Positions 44,560-54,841 of a DNA stretch of 64,000 bases are shown piece after piece. Under the pieces are notes generated by a model, which was not told the DNA's origin, made no database searches, and saw nothing but the letters and a program-made list of their open reading frames with translations. The stretch is from assembly GCA_945643635.1 (NCBI GenBank), contig CALZFC010000082.1, positions 1,071,501 to 1,135,500 of the forward strand. Reading direction: 5' to 3'. Within the stretch, counting starts at the first letter, position 1. Every line of letters starts with the position of its first letter. Position numbers and translations under genes: made by a program. Origin of the DNA: Allodiplogaster sudhausi (taxonomy: Eukaryota; Nematoda; Chromadorea; Rhabditida; Diplogasteridae).

Positions 44560-45100
44560 TTCCGGTCCTACCGGACCTTTGGGTATCTCATCATTTTTCA
44601 AAAAAATATATACTACATATGTATATGTATATTATGGGGTCACGAATGCATTGAATATCCTGCATATATTCTTAGATTGGCGTAAATTGTGAGTCGTGGA
44701 ACTAAATGATTTTGCCATTTCTTCTTATAATTTTCAGCCTTTATAAATTCTTTGTCTAATAGGTAAAAAAAAATATTCATTGATTTATTTACGGCAAATT
44801 AATCATATCCCCTTCTTGGAAATAGCTTAATGTTTTAAGATTTTCCATTTATTTTTATTTACATATAACTTACATTGATCTTCTTATCTATGTTTTGTAC
44901 ATACATATGTATGTTAGGGCATGTGACATTGCAGTTTTGTATCTCATTTTCAAGATCTTGCATGGGAATAGTTAATAGACTTGAATGAACCTAGCCGTTC
45001 GTGGAGCTCAGCAGCCAGCACTCAAATTATAGAACGTCGATTACGAATTAAATAAAAGGATGAACGAAACAGATTATAATAAAAAAAGTATATATTTATT
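44560..45100. other. Intronic or intergenic, no separate gene
   Basis: AT-rich sequence with segments paralogous to 53290-53360 (shared CGAATGCATTGAATATC), so both kinase copies share flanking DNA here. Confidence 0.5.
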
Positions 45101-45689
45101 TCAGGCTAAGGAAATCAAGAGCGGAACCGGCGTGTTTTTGAAGAAGTTGATGTTGGTGGAGGTGGAGAAGGAAATTTTCCTGCACAGTCTGGTTTGTTCA
45201 CATTCTCGCGAATGTCTTCTTTTTCTATTCTCTGTGCGCTTTCCGGAATACAAAAATACTGCAGAAAGACTTTCAAAAGAAATTTTGCACACATGTCGAG
45301 TATGCTCATATGTATATGAATAGAACTGACATCTACTGAATTTAAAATGCTCAAACGTTTTTTGTATTTCGATTCCGCTGTTAATTTTTGCTTTTGATCT
45401 CCTTTTTCGATGTACAAAAAAACTAGAATTTTTGGTTTCCAGGCTTTCTGACCATTCCCTGATAAGAAGGCTCGGTCGGAATGCGCACTGAAGATTCGCT
45501 TGTGCACTGTAGGTGAGCGACTGCGAGTTCATCTGCAAGGTGCGTGGGGCCTTCAGATGCAATGGTGGCGCAATTCTCGCCACGGAGCTGGGCGAGCTCG
45601 GCGCGTTGACTAAAGTCAAGGGCTGCTTGAACGAGCAGCAGCTGGCACTCGTCTTATCCGACATCACGACTGTCAGTTTTCGCGCTCTT

Positions 45690-47130
45690 ATATAAAAGGC
45701 AGCTACGAGAAAGAGAAAGATTATGGGAAAAGGAGGTAGACTTTTGCAAGAAGAATGAAATATAATATGCAGAAATATTTCATTTCGATGCGTACCATGG
45801 ATCGTGCTCAAAAGTAGAAAATGAATATCACATTTATGTTTCTTGTCTTATTAAACCGCATGGTAAAGTTTTCGGAACATAACTTCCATTGGTACTATTT
45901 ATCGCAGAACAGGTCAAAATAGTCGAATCCTGTCGTCAATTTTTTTTTCGAAATTTCAAGATTTCTGAAACATGAACTGGTATAGCTCTTTCATCTGTGG
46001 ATATATTATGCAGAATTCTCTGCTCTTTCGACTGGTTTTGGCACCCCGGTTCACAAATGACCTGATAGTTGGCTCCGAATATGTTTTCGTACATTTATTT
46101 TACCATCAATTCTCGTAAAAATGAAATTTCTTGCCTTTTTTGAGTGGTATATCATAAAAGAACTTCGAAGAATTATGGAATAACCATTATTGGGTGCTAG
46201 TTTTTTCAAGAGAACACATTTTAAATATTTGCCAAAAAATATTCATCAAAATCGCCTTCAACAGTCAGCATTCAAATACATATTCCCAACAAAGGTATGC
46301 TCAGATTTTGATTATAAAGCTGTATCCGACTCAGTTTTAACTGCTCTTTCTTTGAGAATAGATATTATGTGGACAATCTGTCCACATGGCCAATTAATCG
46401 TCCAAAGAATGAGTATTTTAACACCAGAAATTGGCCAAAAACACAAGAAGTCAATTTTAGACCTTTAGATATACACCATTTGGAAGAGCATAAAAATTAC
46501 ATCGAATAAACCATTCCTTTTTACAATTGATGAAGTTTGAAATAAATTATGGTTTGCAGTCAAAGCCGAAATTTGCTCAGAAACCCATATTCAAATGCAG
46601 ATACCCAAAAAAGTATCGAGATTTTTTTTTTCGCAGAAACATATCATATGTAGTTTTTCCTACTCATTCTCGTGGACCATCCGGTTTTTGGACGTAATAG
46701 TGAAAAAAAGTTATTGCCTGAAAACCACATTTCAAAAAATTAAGTTGGATAAAAGGTATAAAAATATTAATTTTTAAAAAAAATATTAATTTTTAATGGT
46801 TATCTGGGACTGTTTTGTGTATTTTTGGACAAGGAATCGAACATGGAAATGATTATTTAGAAATATTGAGTATAACCATAGATATGGTCATCAAAACTTT
46901 TTGACCACTCAAACCATGTTATGAATAGCAGATACATCCTTCATAAAGTTTTCAAAGTAAAAGAAAGTAAAAATTTTCCCCGGGCAGACGCTCCTTGATC
47001 TTTACAGAGAGGCTCCATTAAAAGCCTCCTAAAAGCATTCTTCACATACGGGGTTTCACCCCGAGCCCGTCTGGTGGGGCCTGATCAGCTACCCCGTCTC
47101 AGCGGAACCAAATAATTAAAGTCAAAGCAA
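45690..47130. other. Long intron of kinase copy A, no separate gene
   Basis: AT-rich, with no exon recognised. The last ~120 bp (46985-47110) is paralogous to 56525-56640 in copy C (shared TTTCACCCCGAGCCCGTCT). Confidence 0.5.
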
Positions 47131-48409
47131 ACGAAACATTACAGGGCATCGTCTACTGCAACACTCTCGACGTGTGATATTGCGACTTGAAGCCACCGAA
47201 TCTAGTGCTCTCATCCTCCGGCCAGGTCAGAGATTCGCTGCGCAAATTGTACATTTAAAAGAACTGCTGTTTTTGCTCACTGAGAACTGATCTTGGCAAA
47301 ATGCTTTGTTTGAATGTTTAGTGCAAGATTGTAGACATTGGATGTGCGCAGATCTGCCCCATCAACGGCCCATTCTTGCGAGGCGCTTGCGGAAGCTTTA
47401 CCTGCTCTTCTAGCTTTAGCGGTTCAGCCAGGCGCCTGAACACACTATTTGTTTTCTCTCTATTTGTCTCTCTTTGCTCCGGTTGGCAGAAACGAAGCTT
47501 CTCGTATTGTGGTTCTTAGAGAATCTCTCGCTGTTCAGTCAGGCGCCTGAAGTCTACGAAAACCGCGACTTCGACCGGAAGATTGACAGCTATGCCATCG
47601 GCAGGTCGGCCATCGACTTGGCACTCGTAAGCTGCTCTTTTCACTTACCGACATTTGATATTAAACGCACTGTACTCTTTATTTATTTTATGGCTGTTTT
47701 GCCTTTTAATCTTTAGTTTTTTTATCTTAAAAAAATATAATGTTTGCAGAACAAGAGCATCAAATTCAACAAGTCCAGCATCCTGCCCGAGGCCTTCTCG
47801 GATGAGTTTTCCGAGTAAGTTCTTAAATGGCGAAAGTGTTGGCATTGAAACAACAGAGCAAGTTATAATATGCAAAAATGATGCCTAATCATTTTGCAGG
47901 CGACGCCTTGGCTCCGGGCCCAGAGGCCCGTTCGTTTGCTTTGAAAAGTCACCATTGTTCCGTTTTTTAACCAGTCCGTTCAATCAAAATTTCGAACTCT
48001 CGTTCAAGGGCGCAGAAATATGGTCAGACGTACAACATGCGAACAATGTTTTCTATTCTAATACGTTGCTGTTTTCATTTGCGTTTTATGTTCATATCAA
48101 TGTTTCTTTTGCATATTTTATTTTTGAGAAGAGAACTTACGCTTTTAGGCAGTTTGCCGTCGATGTCGTACCGAGGGAAGCAAGCAGATGAGCAGAGCAA
48201 GACTACGTCGGGCACACTTGTTCAAGACCGCCACCGAGCTATTCTTTGATTGGTGTTTTTAAGCTTTAGTTTCCATTAGGGGTTAAACGTAATACAGTGA
48301 AGTATTCAAAAATGAAACTTGGTTTTTAAGTGATAATTGAAGTTTTATGTTTTCCTTTATCACTTTGTTTTGTTTTTAGGCTTTCGTTTGCCTTAGGTAG
48401 GCACAGATG

Positions 48410-48465
48410 AGTGTGCCGACTGAAGATGACGATTATCGGTTGTCCGATGACGAAGACTGTGTGTA
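48410..48465 (+). CDS. Acidic first-exon candidate
   Basis: MSVPTEDDDYRLSDDEDC opened by an ATG and followed by a GTGTAT donor. A short acidic exon of unknown partner; could begin kinase copy B or a flanking gene. Confidence 0.3.
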
Positions 48466-48631
48466 TGCTCATATGTACATACATACATGGTTATGTTTTG
48501 TGAATAAATACATAGACTTACATTACCGTATACCATTGTTACCGTATACATTTGTTTTCAAAAATATGCCGAAATGAGAAACATCTGACAATGTGACAAA
48601 GCTAAGATATTTACTCGAAATTTTTGCCTCA

Positions 48632-48980
48632 GAGATGTGAACGACCCGGCCGGTTCGGCCCGATGGGCCGTCGGGCCCAATATTCCGTGGGCCCGGGCCG
48701 GACCCGCGGAAAGTTTGGCCGGCCCGTTGGCCCTTTTGAGTCAGATTATTCGAGAAATTGGTCCATGATCAAGTGATTTCGAAATGTTCTCGACCCATTT
48801 TACTCCTATTATCAAATCACCATGGCTGACAGCCGTCTAGAGTTAGACGGTCTATTTGAAAAAAAATTGTTATTTCAATGTTTTGTATATGAAATACCGT
48901 ATTATTTTGAAAATCGGTCCGGGCAGGCCGGGCCCGTCCGGCTCGGGTCCAAAATTCTAAGGCCCATCGAAAGAATGGAT
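48632..48980. mobile_element. GC-rich hAT-like relic upstream of kinase copy B
   Basis: Begins CAGAGATGTGAACGACCCGG, has GGCCC-rich ends (48640-48735, 48915-48975) and an AT-rich middle. A related, shorter copy occupies the matching position upstream of copy C (55207-55300), so insertion predates that duplication. Confidence 0.6.
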
Positions 48981-49170
48981 GTTAGGCCCGTTATATTATG
49001 AGGAAATCGCACGACATGTCCTCATCACTTTGCATTTTCATTTGAATTATTTAAATTAATTTAATTAATTATTTTAATTCCGGAGTCAATGACAGTGTTG
49101 GACGATATAAGAAGGTAATAAGATATACAAGAAGGTTCGGAATGTGGCGGAATTCGCTTGTACATTGAAG

Positions 49171-49329
49171 GTGAGCGACTGCGTCTTCGTCGCCACGTTC
49201 CGTGGAGCATTCAGATGGGGAGGAAGGAGCCTTCTTGCGATGGAGCTGGGTGAGCTGATAACACTGAAGCGTCTCCAGGGCTGCCTCAACGAGCAGCAGA
49301 TTGCTCTGCTTATCTCTGACATCACGGCT
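49171..49329 (+). pseudogene. STE20-like kinase, copy B, single surviving exon
   Basis: 159-nt hinge exon (VSDCVFVATFRGAFRWGG, LLAMELGELITLKRL, GCLNEQQIALLISDI) with acceptor and GTCAG donor, open throughout and equal in length to its counterparts in copies A and C. The catalytic exons are absent: sequence passes at about 49440 into DNA that in copy C lies beyond the gene's 3' end, so an internal deletion of several kb removed the rest. Confidence 0.8.
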
Positions 49330-49439
49330 GTCAGTTCAGCTGTTACCGATTGGAGCAGTAAAACAAGTGATTTCAATGATATCTTCTTATACTTTAACCG
49401 TTCACTTATGTGATCTAACTTCTTAGAAAAAATTAGAAA

Positions 49440-50690
49440 AAATCAACATAAAAGTTTGTGATGGATGCAAGATTAAAAAAAAAAAGGTTTTTCTCTGTGT
49501 TATTTCGATTGCTATCGCGCGGGTCGGGAATGGTGTGGTGATAGTGGGTTGGGCCCATTGGGCGTGGTGGTCGGGTTCGGTTCCCCTGGGTGATTATGTC
49601 GCTTCTTCTGATTTCAGGCAATCGGCGACGACTCAACGACTCCGGACGATCACACTTAGCAGATTTTGTAAGATCAAATTAAGTTTGATTTTAGTACGAA
49701 TTCTACATTTTCTTTGCAATTCGGATGTTTTCAAGCTGTTTTCAAATCAAATGGTTACTCTCAGAGGTTGTTATCTAATACGTGTTACAATTTACTTGGT
49801 GCTAACAAGTTTTCTCCACGTTATGGGTCGTTGTTGACAATAAACCTTGTTGCTTTTCTTCGTTCTCCTGGTCCTGAATGCACAATGAAAAGAAAGCGTG
49901 ACATCTCGATTGCCTAGCCTAGCAGAAGAGGGTGAAGGGGCAGCCCCTACTGCGCTTGTGCGGAAGACACTTGCGGCAGATGTTATTTGCGCCGAGCAGA
50001 TTTAATTGCTTTTGAACAGTGAATACGGGATTTAATAGTTTTTTGAAAAGTGGATATGAGGGACTAGTTATAAGGTCCCCATTTTAAAAGTTTAAACTCT
50101 TCGGAAGGAGTTTAAAAGATAAAGTCATTGCCGGTACTACTAGACGTAATGGTTTTTTTTCTTGTGTGAAGATGATACTCTCCAACCAGTTTCAGGAATA
50201 AATATTTTGCTGTCGCTTGGTGTTTTGTGGAAAAGATCTATCTGAGAGCGAGAAAATATGAAATTTGTTACTTCTACACTGATTTCCATACTGCGTACGG
50301 AAATATATTTTGCATAAATGAACATAATATTCAATCATAAAAGCTAACAACAACTACAGAAATAATTTCTACTTCTATGTTTATTCTTGCAAATTTTCAA
50401 AACTCCTAATTTGTATAATTATGCTTAAGAGATCGAGTAATGTCGCTGACTACCGTTCCAAGTAAACTTGCTTAAATTTTGAATTTTTGTTCATTTTGTT
50501 CGTTGAGTTTTTGTTTTCTACCAAGATTATTCACACGGCAGAGTGCATATGTATATATTGAACTATGCAATTTTCTTTTAATGTTTTATGCACGTTATCC
50601 ACTGCCCGAATAATTTCCCGTTCACATGTACAAATAAGTAATTCGCCACGGAAGGATCTGTGAAAATAAATAAATCAAGAGAATTCCCCG
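49440..50690. repeat. Segmental duplicate of 60750-61900
   Basis: Shared landmarks in order: AAGTTTGTGATGGATGCAAG, CTCTCCAACC, TTTTGCTGTCGCTTGGTG, CACACGGC, TTATGCACGTT and GGAAGGATCTGTGA. This copy lacks the hAT element that splits the other. Confidence 0.85.
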
Positions 50691-50744
50691 CTATCTTATC
50701 TAAAACAAACCTTATAAACGATTGATACAAAAATCGAGCTTAAC

Positions 50745-50838
50745 TTCATTTCTTTCTTGATTAATAGTATTTTCCTTCTCTCTCTCCCTTTCCCTTAATC
50801 AATCTTATTCAACAGCCGAACTGACAGCAGTGATGCCA
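50745..50838 (-). pseudogene. Inverted scrap of a kinase exon end plus intron
   Basis: The reverse complement matches the end of the hinge exon and following intron of copy C (about 55955-56045): SDIT-coding end, GTCAG donor, then intron. It is cut at about 50838 by the GGGAGGGG-type MITE. Confidence 0.75.
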
Positions 50839-50839
50839 G

Positions 50840-50985
50840 AGTGTTCTGGAGGGGAGGGGGGAGGGGTTCTATTAGAGGGAGGGGTACTATTTTTCAATGG
50901 ATCTTTCAGGTGGGGGGGGGGGGGTACTATTAGAGGGGGGGGGGGTTCTAATAGAGGGAGGGGCACTAATAGAGAAAATACGGTA
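50840..50985. mobile_element. MITE relative of 21666-21820, left end lost
   Basis: Right terminus ACTAATAGAGAAAATACGG followed by TA matches the 21.7-kb element. The G-rich interior TTCTATTAGAGGGAGGGG is expanded. The left TIR is missing at the junction with the inverted kinase scrap. Confidence 0.75.
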
Positions 50986-50987
50986 AA

Positions 50988-51557
50988 ATGGCCCAGAATT
51001 ATGATTCTCTCGTCTGTTGTCCTGAAATGGCGCTGTCCGTTCCCCTTCAATGCCCCCTACGACGACAAGCACACCTACCACATCAAGGTGGCGGTTAGTT
51101 CATATCTCTCTCCCTCTCCTATTTTGTTCAATTTGTCATTTCACCCTCCTGTAGCCATTTCAGTCGGTTGTAATTACTCTTTTGTCAATTCATATTCACT
51201 TTCTGGTGATCAACAGCTCGGCTCGCCGCATTAACTGGCCTTCAAGACCATGATCATGAAACGTCTTGGAGTCGAACCCTTCGAGCGGTGTAATCGACCT
51301 CAATGAGCCCGTCCTGGTCGCTGCCTCCTGCGACGCCATGGCGTACGGTCCGGTAATTCTTTTGTTGTTGTATTGGATAAATAAATAAAGAAATAAACAA
51401 TTTATTAATTCATTTCAGGAGGCCACGAACAACGACCGCATAACCATCGAGTGGAGCCAACACTCCGGACGGCGCCGCCAAGCAGTTCCGCCGCGAGTAG
51501 TTCCAGAGCGACGGTATTGTCCGCCACAAGATCCTCCCCATCGAGCACAACCCCTGA
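50988..51557 (+). pseudogene. Major sperm protein (MSP) pseudogene
   Basis: MSP is the nematode sperm motility cytoskeletal protein (~127 aa, Ig-like fold). Three exon-like blocks: 50988-51091 (MAQ start, then after a frameshift FNAPYDDKHTYHIKV), 51217-51355 (SSARRIN, MKRLGVEP, VIDLNEPVLVAASCDAMAYG, with at least two frame changes) and 51419-51557 (EATNNDRITIEW, shifted frame ANTPDGAAKQFRRE, stop in place of Trp, GIVRHKILPIEHNP, TGA). The MSP identity is unmistakable from these blocks and their order. Several frameshifts and one nonsense codon make it inactive. A MITE ends 4 bp upstream of its ATG. Confidence 0.93.
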
Positions 51558-51599
51558 TCCGAACATAATCCTAGTAATAATCCAATCATTTTTGATCGA

Positions 51600-53215
51600 A
51601 GAAATTTATTTTCTGTGCTCCATGGTAACATTTGGTAGATCAGTGATATAGATATTTAAAAAAAGAAGAAATGAATGAAAATATGATGAAATAAAAATGT
51701 TCTCAAAACAAGAGTCTAAAAAGCCTTCAGCGAAAATGACTTTTTGTTTTTAATCTTTGAAGAAAGCAAAAATAAACATTTGTTGAAATGCGAACGAGCA
51801 AAATACGAACCTCAAGCAGGGTTTGGGAGTTTTAGTGCGGACAATGAGAAATGCGTTATTTTCATGGAAATTGAAATTTTTATGAAATTTTTGTAGGGAG
51901 ACTTTATGAAAAGGAACAAGCTGAATCGAATGAAATGATTCATTTTATGTTACAACAAGAATTTAACTTATTTTTCACGCATTCCTTGAATCCCACATCT
52001 CCGAGGTACGCCTATTCGAGCCTATGTTTTCCCCCCTTGGGGACCTCTACACCCAGTGAAAAGAATATATGTTATACAGTTTTTAATGCTCTACATTTGG
52101 AGATATAACACCCACACACAAATGAGTATAACTTATTTAACCGTCAAATTCAAATATTAAAAGTAATTTTTCGATGTGAAAATGAAAAAGTTGACTGAAA
52201 CATCTGGGCAGTGTTTGTTTAGAATCCAACGATGATGTCAACAAAAAAAAGAAAATTGAGAAATATTGAGTTTGAAGCGAGATACGTCTATTCATAAAAT
52301 ATTCATACTTTAACTGTTCACACAAAAAATTTTTTTGAAAATTTTTTTTAACCATTTAATCTTGCTAATGGGGCCCTGTGCCATGCCTGGCTATGTTTTC
52401 ATACTCGAAATCCAACATCTGGATTTGGGGCAGGCCCTACTGGAGGCATACAGAGAGGCTCTCTTAACGAACGTTAATTTGGTTTGGCCATGCGCACTAG
52501 ATCGTGTGTAAACGTGGGGTTTGGAAGGCTACTTACCTTCTTTTACATTCTTGTCGTCTCTGACATTTACATACACATTAGTTTAAAATATGACGCAACT
52601 CTTAACAACGAACACGTGGAATTTATAACAAGGTCGGCTTGGGAAATTTGCTTTGGAGGCAGCTGAAATATGCCTACGATCGGGCAAAGGTTGACGGCAG
52701 CTCCCACATGCGAAGTAGCTAGCAGCTTGGTCGTGTGGATAGCGTGATGCCCAAGCAGTCTAGGGTTCTGATCAAATTGCGATCAATCAAGACTTTCTGA
52801 TCAATCAAGACTTTTGCAAAGATTTGACTGCGGTAATTTGACTTGATTAGATTTCACTACGAAAATTAAAGCATAGTTAGCTGAAATGGTCATTAACTTT
52901 TGTGAAACTGACACCACTTTTATCAAGATTAACAGCACAGGAGGTTTAAGTCAAAACTCTAAAAAATGTATGTCCTTCGACATGCTTCATAAAACACATC
53001 TTGTGCCATTTGGGTTTTCCTAACTTAACCTTTATAGAAAGGCTCTCGTTATTATAGAAGACGTGACTTGGAAACAATGGAAACAGGAATTATAATATCT
53101 GAACAATTCCCTTTGGGTACATTCCAAACTTCATCTTTCGTCACTATCCATATAGTTCATTTTAATTTCGTTCATTCTCTCCTTTCGCAAGCATAACACT
53201 CGGTTCGCCAGATAC
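51600..53215. other. No gene recognised
   Basis: AT-rich. The part around 52370-52470 has weak similarity to the kinase intron DNA at 46985 and 56525 (CAGAGAGGCTC). No exon supportable. Confidence 0.4.
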
Positions 53216-53227
53216 TCATCATCTCAT

Positions 53228-53290
53228 ATGGATCTCCCTCTTCTTAACTACGCCTGCCCCTCGGACGTCAGCATCGAGAAATTTCCAGTT
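53228..53290 (+). CDS. Possible first exon of kinase copy C
   Basis: ATG opens MDLPLLNYACPSDVSIEKF and the exon ends at a position collinear with a donor in copy A (44552). Here the donor reads GTTAG where copy A has GTAAG. The DNA after both donors is paralogous. Confidence 0.35.
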
Positions 53291-53419
53291 AGTTTCCTGT
53301 TCTATCGGGCCTTTGGGGTCGCGAATGCATTGAATATCTTCCATATATCGTTGAGCCACACTCATTGTCAGAATTTTTTCTCTACCGAAAACATAAGAAT
53401 TCTCAAATAACTTTTTGCC

Positions 53420-54310
53420 TTAACTCTTTTTTGAATTCGAATACATTTATTTTGCGTACAATTTTCAAGGTGCATACGAATTATAAAACTTTCAAGGTAC
53501 TATAGGACGCGATTTGCGAGAGTATCAATGTGGCAGGGGAAACGCGCGTATTTCAACAGTTTAATGACTGGAAAACATCAAAGAGCTCGTACATTTCTGA
53601 CAGACTCATTCGAAGGAGAATTTTCAGCTGTTGAAAACACATGATAAAACGCCACAGATAACGACACCTCATCAAAATCTAATGGCCACTGCGACTCAAA
53701 AAGTGAATATTTTATAAACTTGTGCAGCGTTCTTTAAAAAACATCTTCTGTTGTGTCCTCACACAGCGGACGTTGTGTCCTTCACACAGAGGGATAGGGA
53801 ATAGACTGTGGAAGACGAGGCGAGAGCGGGAAAGGAATTATTAGAGAGATGAAGAAGAAGGAATGGAGAGTCGACCGATTGTGAGAGAGGAGAAGGAAGG
53901 AAGTGACAAGGTGTCTGCCTGTCAATGGGTTAAATGGCATACCGAGCTTTCAGACACACGTTTATGTGTAACAATATAATGTGACAGGACTCGCACAGTC
54001 CATACGCAAATGTACATAGTACATACATACATAAATGCAGATATCATCACCTACACAACATCTTCTCTATTTATGTCAAAATTTGTTTACAAATATTGCT
54101 TTATTGTACGCGAAGTTCGAACTCGAATGTACGGTCATCTCGACAAGTCTCACCGAGCTCTCGAATTGTAAATCTCGCACAGCTCGCCAAAATAGCGTTT
54201 TCAAAATAGCGCTCCCGGACCCATTCCAATCGTAACATCGTGCCAAAAAGTACCTGTAAAGAGATTTTTGCTTTGTCCCCCAGCTCTATGTATGCAGCTA
54301 CGATTCTCGC
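53420..54310. other. No gene recognised
   Basis: No supportable exon or RNA gene; a GA/GAGAAGG-rich patch lies at 53815-53910. Confidence 0.4.
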
Positions 54311-54490
54311 GCAAATCGCAGTTCTTTCAAAGTAGAAGAAAGTTTATGAAATATTCAGGGTTGCTTCCATTATCAGGATATTGGATTCATTGATCCACTA
54401 CTGACCTGATCATGAGCGAGAAAAAAAAATCAACAATTCAAATCACCTGGCTTGCACATTTAGGCGTGCTGGACAAAATTAAAAGTTATG
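54310..54490. mobile_element. Degraded arm of the Tc1/mariner-like foldback family
   Basis: TTTCAAAGTAGAAGAAAGTT onward follows the left arm of the 31160-32745 element for about 170 bp (ATGAAAxxTTCAGGGTT, TCAAATCACCTG). The outer ~35 bp and TA are not preserved. Confidence 0.7.
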
Positions 54491-54841
54491 TGACTTCACC
54501 TTGAAAATAACGCCTCAAATGCTCCCGATTTCACAACAATTCTCATGTTTGAATATGTACATATTGTCAAAGCGTGTTGCTCTTCTGTCCATTTGGGGTG
54601 TAGCAGTAGCCGCGCATAACAAGGTTGCTTTATCGGTACAATATTACAAGACACATACTACATGTGTGAGGAGAAGTGAGATGGAAGGAAGGGGAAGGAA
54701 GGGGAAGCCGCCGCTCTTCTGCTCCGCCCTCTCACCACTCTCCTCTACCTCTTCTCCCAGGCTCCGCCTCTAGCCGGGCGGGTCCTGGGGGCATAACAAT
54801 ACATATGTACGTGCATATATATATGTCAATACTTCTTCTTC

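Larger units (their letters stand above)
43669..47936 (+). pseudogene. STE20-like protein kinase, copy A, disrupted
   Basis: Collinear kinase exons on the plus strand: a possible basic N-terminal exon 43669-43756 (ATG 43678, MSTRRSTGLSMKSARTSAT); alpha-C region 45113-45185 (GVFLKKLMLVEVEKEIFL); hinge exon 45513-45671 (VSDCEFICKVRGAFRC, LATELGELGALTK); catalytic-loop exon 47145-47225 (CDLKPPNLVL with an in-frame TGA at 47175-47177 just before it); 47322-47402 (KIVDIGCAQICP, DIG in place of DFG); APE exon 47543-47626 (APEVYENRDFDRKIDSYAIG); then 47750-47814 and 47900-47936. The catalytic Arg of HRD is Cys and the DFG Gly is lost. The TGA makes this copy a pseudogene. Closest to STE20/GCK kinases by the IGRSAIDLAL helix. 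Confidence 0.75.

Noticed and set aside
45101..45811. 236-codon minus-strand frame over kinase copy A
   Set aside because: It runs antisense across two plus-strand kinase exons and the intron between them; the plus-strand exons match paralogues in frame and splice sites.
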